A stretch of 64,000 bases of DNA from Gossypium raimondii (GCF_025698545.1 NC_068571.1:45479733-45543732), one strand, 5' to 3'. Positions 10,401 to 23,964 are shown, counted from the first letter of the stretch. Made by a program: numbers and translations. Notes: a model not told the origin generated them from the letters alone.

Positions 10401-13049
10401 AGTCCCGCTGTTTGATACAAAAATCCTTATTTCTTCACATTCTGCATGGAAGTTATACCATGAAGGCATGAACTATGAATAATTGAATATAAATATTTGA
10501 TTAACGAAAACCAATCTTTCAAATTTTGTGAAATTTACTTGACACCTAGGTCTTAGAGAGCTGTATTAAGATCGGGAGAATCTCTTCTATGTAATGATCG
10601 TTAATGGAAGCAATTCCTATGATTTCAAAGATAAAGTAAATGCTTTATCAGTTAAGTTCCAAAGATTGTGATAGAGCTCTAAGGTTTTGCTTGGTAGAGT
10701 AGAAAGAAAATTGAAAATATGGAAAATTGAAGGGGTAGAAAAATAGAAAGAAAATATAATTTGTCTTTAAGTAGGTTCGCTTGGTAGGAAGGATGGAAAA
10801 TTTGAAAGGAAAAGTAATTATCGTTTCCTTCATTGCTTGGTAGAGTAGAACAATGAGAGGAAAGGAAAATGGAACTTTGAAAACTGCATAATTTTAAACT
10901 AACATACACCCCTCTTCCACTTTCTCTCCTCTCATCATCCCAATTTAGAATGATTGGTTGGTTTTGATACATTAGGATGGTAAAGGATCATCTACTATAT
11001 TTTCTTTCCTCTCATTTTTCTTTTTTTACCAAGCACACTCAAATCTTATTTTATTGCACTTTTCAACTCTCTTTTTATCCTTTAACTTTTCAACTCAATC
11101 AAGTACACCTTGATACGGATAAAGTGCGGAAGAAGGATCGTATTCAAGCTGTTCGACTCAAAAAGAATTCAGATTTGACTTGTAAAGAAGAAATAACAAA
11201 TTTAGAAATTAAAGAAAAAGAAAACACTGAAAAGAAGAAATTTAAGAATTAAGAATAAATATTCAAAATAATAATTAACTAAATAAATAAACGAAATTTA
11301 AACGTGGAAGATGGATCGAATAAACCGATGGTTTTGATGGATAGATGGATTAGTGTCTAATTGAACCTTAGTAATGAAAACAATTGTATCTTAATGAACA
11401 ATGAAGAAGCTAGGCTAGCTAAGTACATACAAATAGAGCTCTAAAGTATACTAAAACTCTAATTAATCTAAACAATAAGTAGTTTTAAACTAAAATTTTT
11501 TGTTTGACTAAGAAACAAAAATTCCTAAACAACTTAAAATACTTAAACAATAACTAAAATTAAGAATAAATAAATAATAAAATAATAAAACTTAATAAAT
11601 ACAATATTGGGCTCATATATAAATAAAAATTAAGCCTAAAAACCAAACTCGATTTAAATTCGAATTAAAAGTCCAAAACTCGTAATTTCCGTCATAATTC
11701 CGTCCAGTAATTCTGCTCGCTTAATCTCACTAAAATGGTCATAACTTGAGCTCCCAAACTCGAAATCGAGTGATTTGAAGTGCGTTTCGAAGTTGAGAGA
11801 TAGATCTTCAAAAGTTATGTAGACATCTAAACTCATAAATGCTTGGATCTCATCCAAAAATTTGTCGCAAGTTGACTAATCTTTTTAGTTTGAAAATTGG
11901 CAGCTTGGTTGAATTGACTTTAAAAAAATTCACTCACTCTGTGCATATTCCTCGATTCCTCGAAAGGATCCATTCTCACATATTATCCTTGATTGAATCT
12001 TGGTTTGATTTACTTAACTTTTGACTTTGTTGTTGGGTTTTGAGGTGCCGTGAGCCATTTGCCAGGGGAAACCATTTAGTATCTCTTTGTCCAATGTATC
12101 TGGATGACCAAGAACAGATAGCCATAAGAGAATTTTGAGCACTAGGGTGCCTTTAGACTTCGATTGTTTAAGGTGAAAGAAAATTGTAATGATGGAAAAC
12201 TGGAGGGGGAGAAAGATGAAAAGATAGAACATATATATACATCTATATATTCCTTCCATTGGTGTCTTGGTTGGAAAGATTAAAAAAAAAAAAGTAATTG
12301 TCTTTCCATCCGTTATTTGGTAGAGTTGAATAATGAAAGAAGAAAAATTAAAATTAAAATTAAAAAAGAAAAAATGCATAATCTTGTCAGTGTGCACAGT
12401 TAACTTACATTTCTGATTTCTCTGATATTTTATCGTCCTTTCATTCCAATTTAGAATGATTTTATTTTTATGCATTGAAATGAAAATTGCTCATCTTTTC
12501 TATTATCTCACTTTTCTCTCCTACTAAGTATGCTTAAAATTTGTTTTTCTTTTTTCTCCACTCTTTCCATCCCTCCATTTTTCCACTCTACCAAATACTC
12601 CCTTAATCTTGAGAATGGATTTCATCTCATCTTCTTACCAGTATAAGATACTTGGTTTTCTTTTTTCTCTTTCCATCTACCTGCGTGTGCTATATCGTTT
12701 CCAAAATTTACCATTAAAGCATTCTCATGTTTCTTGCAGGTAATGTTCAATGCGGTGTTGGAGAATGCTTGTAGCGAGCAAGGAGCAAGAATGTCTGCTA
12801 TGGATAGTTCAAGCAGAAATGCAGGCGACATGCTTGATCGCTTAACTCTTACATATAACAGGTCTCCCTCTCACCCTCTTTCTCCTATAAACACTTTCAT
12901 ATGAATTGGTTTTCATATTTTAACTAGTTTTCTCAGTCGCTTTTGTGGAGCCTCATTTAGTTGCTATTTCGTGTTACAGAACCCGTCAAGCATCAATTAC
13001 CACTGAATTGATTGAGATTATATCCGGAGCATCGGCATTGGAAGGTTGA
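7454..13049 (+). CDS. ATPC: ATP synthase subunit gamma, mitochondrial
   Basis: This is the central rotor-shaft subunit of mitochondrial F1-ATPase. Nine coding exons join with correct GT/AG junctions and phases: 7454-7557, 8009-8052, 8163-8315, 9024-9137, 9229-9356, 10057-10179, 10278-10397, 12740-12861 and 12980-13049. They give 325 residues, the usual plant length. The first ~45 residues are Arg/Ser-rich without acidic residues until Glu35, as in a mitochondrial presequence, and RYISTQ precedes the mature start. The mature N-terminal helix has [20 protein letters not shown] and the conserved [12 protein letters not shown] loop follows. The C-terminal helix holds [17 protein letters not shown] and [19 protein letters not shown]. 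The start was chosen because MAMA(x)RREGRR is the family N-terminus. Intron 7 (10398-12739) is unusually long and TE-filled. The C-terminus ends ...ALEG, slightly shorter than the common ...EAAK. Confidence 0.97.
10680..11115. mobile_element. MITE-like foldback element, copy 1, in ATP synthase gamma intron 7
   Basis: The left part has repeated TTGGTAGAGTAGAA and the right part has the inverse, ACCAAGCACAC and CTCAATCAAGTACACC. A shared internal block (TGCATAAT..., then CCAATTTAGAATGATT at about 10939) recurs in copy 2 at 12160-12606. The boundaries are approximate and I could not settle a target duplication. It has no coding capacity. Confidence 0.6.
11640..12140. mobile_element. Probable LTR-retrotransposon scrap between the two foldback elements
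   Basis: This stretch includes AAAATGGTCATAACTTGAGC, GTGATTTGAAGTGCG and AAAAGTTATGTAGACATC, phrases I associate with plant LTR retrotransposons. No coding frame survives. It could also be unique intron sequence; recognition is from memory only. The part from 11115 to 11640 is AT-rich with nothing recognised. Confidence 0.35.
12160..12606. mobile_element. MITE-like foldback element, copy 2, in ATP synthase gamma intron 7
   Basis: The left arm GGTGAAAGAAAATTGTAATG and ATGGAAAACTGGAGGG pairs with the right arm CCCTCCATTTTTCCACTC and CTACCAAATACTCCC. The internal TGCATAAT and CCAATTTAGAATGATT (about 12445) match copy 1. The copies are strongly diverged, so these look like two old independent insertions of one family rather than a recent duplication. 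Confidence 0.6.
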
Positions 13050-14799
13050 ACAAAAAGAACAAGTGCTATGTTTTCGGGACAGCGATGAAATAAAATCCGA
13101 GTGAACAACTGCTATGTTCGGACTTGTTCATGGTGCTACTTTGTGAAACAGTTTGGTGGAGCTAGTGCGAATAATGACCTATCCATTGTCAAGTGCAATG
13201 TAAATGTGATTTTATTTTTGATCATTCATTGACATCAGCATAAGTTCAGCATTTAGAGATTGGACGAATAAGATTGCCCTTTTTTTCTTTCTAAATTATA
13301 CTCTAAAACAGCAGCCAAATCTAATAATATAAAGTTACAAAAAGGAGGATCCAAGTTCGAATTTTCGAGGTGATATTGTTGGGATAGATAATTACGATCC
13401 CTGAATGTGTATTGTAAAAGGGATATGAAAAATACAAAAAAAATCTATATATTATTTTATTATTTCTGAATTATTAACCATTCAAATAATGAATTAAAAA
13501 TTAATTACAGGAATTAAAAATAAATTATTTAAAATTATTAAACGCTTAAAATTACTTTCAAATTTTGTAACTTAAATAAAATGATAACTTATCAAATATC
13601 TTACCTTATTTATACAATAATTTTAAATTTAAGATAAATTATACAGTTAATCATCAAACTTATGTAAATTTTCTTTTTAGCATCGAGAAATATATTTATG
13701 TGATAATTTTAGACACCGGAATATAAGTTTATAGGAAAACTCGATTTTGTAGAAAAATCAATTTATTTTTTACTTTTAATTTTATTTTTCTCGTAAAACG
13801 GAAAATAAAGATGACTAACATTGTCTAACCTCCAAATTAATAGCTTGCGATCAAAATGAAAATATTTGTTAATGATAATGCTGGTATTACAAACTCTTTT
13901 TTAATGCCAAAAATGAAAAATTAAAAAAAGAAAAATATATTGTCGCTATATTTATAATTTATATAGGTTTCGGGTCAGTCCGAATCTAAACCCAATTTTT
14001 TTGGTTGGATTTTTGTTCCCTCTTCAATCTTCACCTACCACGTGTTGGGATGAGTAAATTACCCTAAAAAGGAAGCATTTTGGTAAATTTAACGCACTAT
14101 GAAAAAAAAAACACCTCCAACAGCTTTCATTAAAAAAAGAAAAAGAATAGAAAGACCCTCCAACAACTTGAGAATATACATACAGACTGACACAGAGGGG
14201 AGATCTGAATACACAGAACCGAATACAAAACAGTGACCACAATTCTCCAAACCAAGCCTTTTAGAAAAGTTAGTAATCTCCTACATCTCTAAACCCTCAA
14301 CTGCAAGCTTCTTTTTGCCTTAAGCTTTTATTTGGGTTCTTCATTTTTTCACTTTTTAATGTTTCTTTGTTTTGTTTTTGTTATTGGGTTTCTGAGAAAA
14401 TACGAGAATTTTGCTTTGTTTAATGTTGCACTTATACATTTTCCCAATCTGGGTTTGTCATTTGCCTCCTTACTTTTATGTTTTCCTTGTTTGGGTTCTT
14501 CATTTCCTACCTTATGCATGTTCTTTTGTTTATGATTCTTTCTTTCCCTTCCCTTTCATCTATGGTAGTGATGAATCCTTTAATGTTTTCGTTTATTGAG
14601 AAAATGCGGGAATTATGCTTTGTTAATGCTCTATTTGGGCATTTTCTAAATCTGGGTTGTTGTTTATATATACTTTCTCTTTTGAAATGGTGTTTTTTTT
14701 CTTTCTTCTGGAAATGGGTTTGTTAATTGGTTTTCTTGTGGTAGTGGAAGATCCTCATTACTGTTTTGGATTGTTGGAAACAGATATATATACTTTTTG
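13050..14799. other. Intergenic, then probable 5' leader of phosphoserine phosphatase
   Basis: Positions 13050-13250 probably contain the 3' UTR of the ATP synthase gene. Positions 13300-14050 are AT-rich with no recognised feature. About 14200-14799 is T-rich and probably holds the leader and a leader intron of the next gene, because an AG acceptor-like AAACAG lies at 14778-14783 and the ATG follows at 14800. The leader exon limits are not resolved. Confidence 0.45.
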
Positions 14800-17700
14800 A
14801 TGGAAGGATTGGTGAATTCACGGATCATTCCTATTCGAACTTCCTGTAGACGGCATTACTCTGTTTTTCTCCCTACATTTTCCTTGCAGTTAAGGAATAA
14901 AAACTTGAATAAGGGTCAAGTTTGGATGATGAGACGTCACAAGTCATTGGATTCGGTTGCTGCTTCGATTCAACCATTAGAAGCCTCGACTACAGGCAAC
15001 ACTGATAACAGGCAGCCTTCCAAAGGTTTTTTCTTCTTATTTATATTTCAAGTGGTTCATATATTTCTTTAATTAAGTTCCCTCAATTTTGGATGAAAAA
15101 CAAGTAATTGGTTTATATGAAAACTTTGAAAAATCTGATTGTACCGTGTTAGATATGTAGTTGTACCCAAAACTCATACTCAAGTCTGAGTAACCTAGGT
15201 TAACTTTTCTGTATTTTGTAATAGTAATTGTGTGATATTCATCTTTTAACATTTCAGAGGTTCTTGAGCTGTGGAGAAGTGCTGATGCAGTGTGCTTTGA
15301 TGTGGATAGCACGGTGTGCGTAGATGAGGGCATTGATGAACTTGCGGAATTTTGTGGGGCTGGAAAGGCTGTTGCAGAATGGACTGCTAGGTTGTTCTCC
15401 ACATTCATTTTAGTTTCTTCAATTCCTTCGATATTGTGGAGCATGAATAGTTGATTTTGATTTTGTTTGATAGAGCCATGGGTGGTTCTGTTCCTTTTGA
15501 GCAGGCCTTATCTGCCCGATTGTCTTTATTCAAGCCTTCCCTAGCTCAAGTCCAGGATTTTCTCGACAAAAGGCCCCCAAGGTATGAGGCTCATATTTCA
15601 CTGTCTCGAATATACCTTGATATGTTCTTCATATGACTAAAATGCTTCTGAATTATGGATAGTTTGTAGAATTTGATTGGTAGATTTTTCTAAGCCATGA
15701 TTTAATTGAACCTCGCAATGTGTTCAATATTTGCTTTAAACACCGTGAAATCTTGTTATATTATGTTTTAGTTCTAATGCTTTCCTTGTTACTTGATGGA
15801 AAAAAGATAAAAGAGTTTCATGTAGCTCCATTATTTTTGTGTTGCTATGTTATAATGAACAAAATTCACCAACTCCTAATTTGGCAAGGACCATTGTCTC
15901 TAAAATATCCATCTTAACTTTTAACCGACATCTTACACATTTCAGAGCCTAAAACCCAATGTTTTATAGCCAACTGCCTAACCAAGGTTAGTAAGTTAAA
16001 TTCTTGTCTTTTTCATCTCTTTTGTATTAGTGCCTTTTTATTTATTTTTTGTTGAGATAATTAATTATTTGGAATAAAAATCTAAGTTTAGGTAATACAC
16101 ACAATCAAGAATTGCAATGTTATGAAACACCACCCCAGTACTTCTCGGCTTGTGATTTTAATAATGCTTGCAGCATAGTGGTCATTATTATTAAATTGTA
16201 TAATGGTAGTATGCAATTTAAATTTATAAAATTGTTTGTTTCCCGTTGGATTAGGGCTTTCTAAATGTTGTATATCATATTTACCAATACAGTTAAACTA
16301 AATTATGAGGTTTTCTAAGAAATCACTACATAAAAATGATTACTGAAGGGCATCAACTCCTCAATGAATTAACGATTTTTTATTATTGTTTGCCTTTCTT
16401 TTTAATCTTCTCTTTGACATGATGTTTGATAGCCTAGTTCATTATTCTTCTTACTGATCTCTAGGATTTCGCCTGGCATTGAAGAATTAGTCAAGAAGCT
16501 GATGGCAAGGAATACCGATGTTTATCTAATTTCCGGGGGCTTCCGCCAAATGATCAATGTATGCAACTATGCTACTAAATGCTTGAAAGACCATCTCTGT
16601 TTTACTTTGTTCTGTTAAGGCATTCATGTGGTTTCATTTGCCCTTCTGATAAATGCAGATCTGAAATCACTTGCAATATTTTGATGACATTGAAAATAGA
16701 AACTTGAACGTAGGAAACTGGAATCCTTACTTGACATTAGATATTACACATGCAGCAAATGGTGACTTCTGAAAAACCAATTAGATATAAAATTATGAAA
16801 GTGTGATATGGGTAATGTTGTCATCAGTAAGAGTCATTGTACAGCGTGTAGGTTCCTTACTATTGAGAGAGCCATGTTATTGTATATTAATATAATCTTC
16901 CAATGGTTAACCATTGGCCAACTACTGCCAGAAAATAGTTAATTGAGAAGAGTTTTTGTAGCCTGTTGCATCAATCCTTGGAATTCCGCAAGAAAACATT
17001 TTTGCCAATCAGCTGCTCTTTGGAAGTTCTGGGGAGTTTCTGGGATTCGATGCTAATGAGCCCACTTCGAGGAGTGGAGGAAAAGCTACCGCTGTTCAAC
17101 AAATAAGAAAGGTGAGTCTTGTGGCTGTTTTTTGTATTGGCCGGCTAAAAGTTCATTTTCCAAGTCTAACCAAAAAAAAATTTCCAGGTTAAGGGATACA
17201 AGGCATTAGTCATGATTGGTGATGGTGCTACTGATCTTGAGGTTAGTAAAGTCATCTTAACTTTCTTTAGATATGGTTAATCTTTAAGGTTACCATATAA
17301 AGTAATTTTTCCTTCAATGCATTGGGAATCAATATATTAACTGTTAATGATTGCATTTAATATAAGAATATTGGGTAAAAGTATCATGGAGGCTTTTGTA
17401 TTAAGAGCTAAAATGCATTTTGCCCTCTACTAAAAAAATGGGCAAATTTATCCATGTACGTTAGATAAAGGAGGAAATTGGCTCTTTCTGTTAAAATTTC
17501 ATCCATCTGTGCTATTAAAAGCTATCGTGGATGGCAGAATTACCAGACAGTGACCTGTGGCGTACCACATGTAATTCATACTGACATATATGGACCAGTT
17601 TTTAACAGTAGAAATGAATGAAACTTTTAACAGAAGGACCAGTTTGTTCTTTGATCTAATATACAAGGACTAATTTACCCATTTTTAAGTAGAGGGGGAA

Positions 17701-18235
17701 AAATGCAATCCAACTCTAGTACAGGGGTGTCCATGGTCCTTTTACCAAGAATATTGCTATAAATAGAATGTTAACAACACTTAAAAGAGTCCAAAGAGCG
17801 CCGTGCATGTTTTTAGAGGAAGAACATTTCTTGTTCAACATGCTTTGAAGTTAAAACAACTTTATTAATTGTGTCAAGCGATCTTGTTGCTTGTTTGAGG
17901 GAGTGATGGTGAGGTTGTGTCAAACGTATCCCGAGTTCATTATCTATTAGTTGACTTATAATGTTGAGCACCTATAGGCTATTGAGCTGTCTGATGGATA
18001 AGGGCAATTTCTGGGTTTCTTTTTACTATATCCCTTCATTGTATTCAGCAACATTTTGCTTATCCAATGTGATTTTGACATTTTATTTTATTTTCATCTC
18101 GAAACTTAGGCCCGTAAACCAGGAGGTGCCAATTTGTTTATTTGTTATGCTGGTGTTCAACATCGGGAGTCCGTTGCAGCAAAAGCTAATTGGCTGGTGT
18201 TTAGCTTCACAGATCTTATAACTGCCTTGGAGTAA
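14800..18235 (+). CDS. PSP: Phosphoserine phosphatase, chloroplastic
   Basis: The enzyme removes phosphate from O-phosphoserine in the last step of the plastid phosphorylated serine pathway. Seven exons join in frame: 14800-15025, 15258-15390, 15474-15581, 16465-16558, 16962-17111, 17188-17241 and 18110-18235, giving 296 residues. The first ~70 residues are Ser/Arg/Lys-rich and basic, as in a plastid transit peptide. HAD-phosphatase motifs are complete: motif I FDVDSTV with nucleophile Asp90 and Asp92; motif II ISGG with Ser179; motif III Lys228 in SGGKA; motif IV IGDGATDLEA with Asp249 and Asp253. The cap region lies between motifs I and II. Start choice: ATG 14800 is the first in-frame ATG; the TTG just upstream was ignored. 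Intron 6 (17242-18109) holds a MITE with an intact target duplication. Confidence 0.96.
17374..17746. mobile_element. Mutator-type MITE with 10-bp target duplication in PSP intron 6
   Basis: The element starts GGTAAAAGTATCATGG and ends CCATGGTCCTTTTACC, with the inverted similarity continuing for most of 100 bp on each side (for example CTAAAATGCATTTTGCCCTC against the inverse of a GCAATCC... arm). It is flanked by perfect direct repeats AAGAATATTG at 17364-17373 and 17747-17756. A 9-10 bp duplication is the mark of Mutator-like elements. At 373 bp it has no coding capacity, so it moved with a transposase in trans. Confidence 0.88.
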
Positions 18236-20740
18236 CTTGCTTTCATTCTGATTTTTATGCCATTTTTGGGGGTTTTCTATGTTCTGTTATAAGTTTCCTG
18301 CAAATACTAATTAGGCATTCATTCATGCTGTTCTTATAACATCTATGGCTGGTATATGGATTTGGTGAGATATTTAGGCTCAAAAGAAGTCAACAGCTAT
18401 GTCAGAGACTCGGGTATGAGCGTTGAATATTAGTATGTGTTCGACATTGATATGTTAAATTGTTTGTAAGTTTTTCTATGAATTTAGAAGGTGTTTGGAG
18501 GGATCATATTTTCATACTTGCACAAAATATTTGTTAGACATAAATGTTGAACACGAATGTTTCAAATTAAGAGTTGGAGCAACATAAGTCAACAGCATAC
18601 ATGAACTTAGTTTATGGACATGAATGGTATAAGATTTTTATATTAATGAATTTTATTGTGTTAAGAAGGTTAGATAATTTTATAAGAATTTCAGTGATTT
18701 GTATGGTAAGGAACTTGGTAATTTATTGAAAACATTGGGATTAATTTATTTAATTCATTTAAATGAGTTTAAGGAAGCGTTGACTTTGGTTGAATATAAT
18801 TTTTGTTTGGTAATATAATTTTAAATTTTAAATTTTACAAAAGAATGTTAATTTTTATAAAAGTATCTCTAATAAGTAATAAGACTCAAAATCAAATCAT
18901 TTTTAAGAAAACATTCAAAAATGCGATTACTAAAAACTTAATAATAAAAATAAATATTTTATATATATTTTTATCTAATTATTCTAAAATTCTTTATTTG
19001 TTGTGCTATTCTCCTTCTAACATTAAACATTTACTCTTGTTATTATTGATTGGTTTTAGTCAAGTATAACTAATTAATAATAACACTTTATAATTTAGTT
19101 AAAATTAGTATAAATAATTTATAATTAATAATATTTAATTTAGTCATATATAGTAAGCCAAAATGTATGAAAAATTATTTTGATCAATAAACTTTTTAAA
19201 TTATGTAATTGTGACTAGTAAAAATATATAATTTTAGGATTTAATTGAAGCAATGACTAGAGTTTCCATTTGTCACTTAGATAACACAAAGGTAAACCTT
19301 GTTATGCTCTTTCTCTCCATTGATATTGTATGATAAAAAGACATAATTATGTTTTTTTAAAAATATGTCTCAAAATTAAAATACTATTATTATTTTATAA
19401 AAACAACTTTTAAACTTAAATAATGTAGTGTGGGTCTAAAAGTTACATGATAATTAGATTTGAGTCTAATTATTTGTAATTACTAGTGTAATTATTTCAA
19501 TTTTACCCTCCTTAAGAATTAGGGAGTGTAGTTGAGGTTAATTACACAATCTACTAATTATCTAAACATATCACACATAACAAAATTCAATTACTAAATG
19601 AATCTTAATATTAAATAAATTTTAATTATATAAATAATTATTTGATTTAATATTTTAATAAATAATATGAAAGTTTATAAAAGGGCTCCAAAGTTAATAA
19701 GTTTTTAAAATTAAAAACGAAATAAAATAAAATTTTATTGAGTTTAGTGTGAGAGCTTATTTAATATCTGGAACAAGTTAGAATATTGATTTTCAATTGA
19801 ACTTATCAATCAGGTTGATTTTAATTAATGTTGGAATCATATTAAATTGGTCAGCGAATTAGTTGAATTGAGAACTGATTGAAAAATCGTTTTGAGAGAG
19901 ATAAAATTAATCAATTCCAATCATTTAATTTAAATTAAACAAATGAATTAAATTTAGGGTTGAATTGGGTTTTGTAATTTATAATTTTTTGTAAATCTTT
20001 GAAGAGAAATTATTTGCATCAAGATCTGGGCTCCAACTGCCAGTTATCTGATTTGGATTGGTGGGTCATTTTCATTTTCTTTACTAAAAACAATACGATG
20101 TTTTAAATTTAAATATCTTAATAAATGCTCAATAGAGTTCGAAAATAGCTTTTCTATGTCCTACCATATTAAATTCTTTTATCCACTCTCATACTTCATT
20201 TTATAAAACATTGTCTGCTTTATTTTTAAATAATATTTTGAAATTGTATCATGTTATATTTTTAAATGTTTAGGTGATGTCGTGATATAATCTTAAAGTT
20301 TCATTTCATCAAATTTTTACATGCGTCAAGTTTAAAGATTAAGTTTGATTTAGTTATCAAATTCATGTACCAAAGCAGCTAAAAAAAATACAAGTATCAA
20401 AATGGATATAATTGCCAAATTCAAATTCAGATTGCCACTTCATTAAACTTTTACATTTGTCAAGTTTAAGTATCGAAGTGGATAAAAAAATATAAATACT
20501 AAAGTGGACCCAGATTTAGAAACTAAAAATTATAATTTTTTTTTTACTCAAGCACATAGTAAGCCAAAAATACGCCCCAATTTCTTGTCATGACATGCTT
20601 AAGACTAATTGATCAAGAAAGTAAAAATCCAAAATGAGTTTAAAAGAATAAAGAACAACATTGTTGGAATGTTTTTAAACTATGACTTCAAATTTTCTAA
20701 TTTAAGTATAAGATCAATTTAGGGGTCAACTTTTAGGGGT
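18236..20740. other. AT-rich intergenic, nothing supported
   Basis: This stretch begins with the phosphoserine phosphatase 3' flank and continues as very AT-rich DNA. Runs such as AGTGTAATTATTTCAATTTT and the GGTTAATTACACAATCTACT opposite it near 19480-19560 suggest old foldback remnants, but I could not define an element. Confidence 0.4.
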
Positions 20741-21189
20741 TGGTATAATTGTTTTTGTTATATATAACTCTTCCATCAAAACAATCTTCATCGATACGAG
20801 TTTGTTCTTTTGTCAGAATAGCCTCCATTAAGGGGACTTTTCTAACTACTCATCATGTCGCATTAAATGTACATATCACACATGACACCTCTGACAAATG
20901 CGCCATAAGATATTCCATAATCCAATACCCAACCACCTAACACGATCTAATCATGAGTTGTCCTATCCCATAAAGCCATCCTTTATAAGATAAAATACCA
21001 TTCCCCAAAAAGCTCATGTTAGACTTTCCTTCTCTTATAAAAGGGCCCCTAAACACAAAAGGATACTACAAGCCATCACTCTGCAATAGCTCCGTTTATG
21101 TTCCCTTTCCAATCACTTACTCTCTCCTAAACACCCTCCTACCACTCTTGGCACATTGACATGTGTGAACTACCCTTAGCTACCAACCC

Positions 21190-23340
21190 TTCAAATCTTA
21201 TGTTTACAATTGGCATCGTTTATTGGAACCAAGAGAAAAAGCGATAGCTCAACCAAATGGTGGCATTCCCTGCCAACAAGGACAATGGAGAACGACAAAC
21301 CACCAGTAGGCTACATAACAACAAAACAACCTAGATCACCAACATGTGGTAGAAGAGTATTAACAAAAACAAGCTAGCCAAAACTATTAGTGTAGGTTCG
21401 AAAGCAACTAGTAGAGCCACTATTATGCCACTCATAATGACCCCTATTATGTGGGCCAAAACAACGCATATTGTGTTGGTTATTTTCGATACCCCTTACA
21501 AACTCACATGTACCAACAACAATAGTACTTTGGGCATCGCAATCTGCCCCCACTATGATGAAAAAACTCACTAAGGACATTGGACTCTCTGTGATATTAT
21601 GAACTACAAGCTGAACTCAAACCTTGCAAGATCAAGAAAAATAGCAACGGGAGATGATAAGGCAAAACACTAAGGTAATACAAAAACTCCAAACATGTTA
21701 AAATAATCTATCTCGAAGAGAAGATCTAGAGCAAGAAAGGAACATGAATCAACGAGACTCAACCATCGAATAGGAAGATAGAGCATCCTTAGCGACACTA
21801 GCTCGACAAGAAAGTAAAGCCAATAGTAAGAGAAGTAAAGTGATAGAAGGAGAGCATTGAACTCAGATGATGCTTTTTCAATAGTAAAATATACCTTTAA
21901 AAAACAAGTGAAGTTTATAAGGAATGAGATCAACTCTACTATGAAAGAAAAGGTATATGACGTTGAATGGGCCCCTTATGTGAACAAACCCTTAGCATCT
22001 CGAATCATTGCAAAACCAATGCCCCTAAATTTTAGCCCATCAAGTAAACATATGACAACAACAAAGACCCCATCAACCACCTAACCCAATATTATAACCA
22101 CTGATGTGTCGTGAAACTAATTAAAAATTTTACTAAGGCAAGTACACCTATAAATTAATAGTATAACTACGGTGAGCAAAGATATCGTTCCAACAAGGAC
22201 TAAAAGTACTAGTAATTATCGTTTTTCTATTATTTAACCGAATAATTGGAGTGATTGATTGAAACGAGGACTAAATATTGTTCCACTGATGTGTGGAATG
22301 GTTCATCTCGTGTGGGTCACATGGCTTGCTTCGATGCTCCGGTTTTCACTCATTTTTCGCTCATTTTGCTCCCAAGTGCTCTATTAAGCATTAAAACCAT
22401 GGATTTAAAGGATTAGGAGCATAAAATTCACAATTAACATAAGATAATCACCCAAAAATACATTAAGAATAAAGTTAAAACATGTTACTTTTAACACTTA
22501 TCAACCAAATGGACATCTAGGGAGTGTTAGACACTTAAATGTTGGGTCTTCGCCACAAATCTGTAAGCAGGAACCATTGGCAATTCCAAACAATTTCCTA
22601 ATTGTTCCTTGGCCAATATCTTACCAACAATACTACTTATAAGAGTCGTATAAGCCTCATTGTTGTCAAGCAATATTTAATGAACCCTTAAGGAAATTCA
22701 TACATTGCTTTAATGAAACAACTTATGTAACACTTCAAAATTTTTGATGTCTTAATGCCGTACTATTTTGAGGAGTGCATGAAAAAATTCTTGAAAAATA
22801 AATTTCGATTAATTAATGATCAAAAGTAAAATGGGACATCAGAGAATTATCTATCAAAGTGTAGTAATTCCTTTAAGATGAGTTAAGAGATTAAAATATA
22901 AATTCGCAAAAGAAGGAAATTAATGGTAAGAGGGGATATTGGAACCCCTCTACCAATGCCACCAAATGCCCATAAAGACTAATCAACGAACAAATGTCAG
23001 TTCCACAATAAAGGGGGACATAAAAAAATGTCTATCTTAAAGGTGCTATTATTGGAGCTGTAAGAAGAGAAGATCTCAAACAATTCATTAACCAGTCACG
23101 CCAAAAACAAAAATCTTGATGGATGAGGCAATAGCTAAATAGTAGTGTGAGGCATAATTAACATGAGATAATAGGCATGAAAGACGGATAGACCACCCTT
23201 TCAATCCTAAAAGGAAGGTTCAAGAAAGGAATGTGATGTCAATAAAGGTGGCAACGAAGAAGCTTCATCTAGGTGAAACTGAGGAATGATACATCATCTT
23301 AGACAGAAGGGTGAGTCAAGCATCATCTATGATTATTTTA
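21190..23340 (+). pseudogene. Decayed Ty3-type gag region, in pieces
   Basis: Pieces with gag character appear in order: GEMIRQNT-type glutamine/arginine-rich coding trace around 21640-21860, a segment with VYDVEWAPYVNKPLASRIIA and PMPLNFSPSSKH at about 21953-22050, and at about 22985-23095 a CQFHNKGGHKK trace followed by AVRREDLKQFINQSRQKQ. The last resembles the C-x-F-H...G-H zinc-knuckle and linker that precede protease in a common plant Ty3 gag. Stops and shifts are frequent, and an unrelated repeat interrupts the middle. Assignment is from motif memory and the gene is certainly dead. Confidence 0.45.
22095..22440. mobile_element. Probable LTR fragment inserted in the decayed gag
   Basis: The sequence from GATGTGTCGTGAAACTAATT through GCAAGTACACCTATAAATTA, GTGAGCAAAGATATCGTTCC and ACGAGGACTAAATATTG matches, from memory, a recurrent cotton LTR piece. 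It breaks the gag trace around it. Boundaries and target duplication were not found. Confidence 0.4.
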
Positions 23341-23964
23341 GGTTTAAGTCTCACCATATGCAAATGTCAATAAAGCGTTGACATTGTTTGCAAAAATTGA
23401 AACCTTTAACCGTGAGTATCTAAGTTAGATGGGTTTAAATTTTAGTATGTGTGAGTTCCGTTTAGATTTATTTTAATCTAATTTAGATATATTTTGATTT
23501 TTAATCCGTAATGCTTTCTATTAAATTGATCTAGTTCTAATTGATCATCTATATTATTTATGATTTATACTTGTAATTAAATATGTAAATTAAAAAAAAG
23601 CCTCAGTTCGATTTATATAATGTATTAAATAAAAATTTTATAAGTAGAACTTTATCTTGCTTTAACTTAATTTTAATTAATAAATTACTTTTCATACAAT
23701 ATATTTAATTATATTCTTTTTAAAGACAACCAAAACAAACTTGGGATAACATAATATATTTTCATCTAGGTCAAATCCAGACATAATTACCGAAACTTTG
23801 CATTTAAACTACAATTAAATAATATACCTAGTCAATGAGTTTTGGTATAGTTGAAAAAAAGTAGAGTCCTTAGATCTCCGGCATTCAGATTCAAGATTCA
23901 GAAGGTGGGTTTTCGAGTTTCATTTTACGCGGGTTTTAGTTCGGTTGATTAGTTTGTTGGTAAA

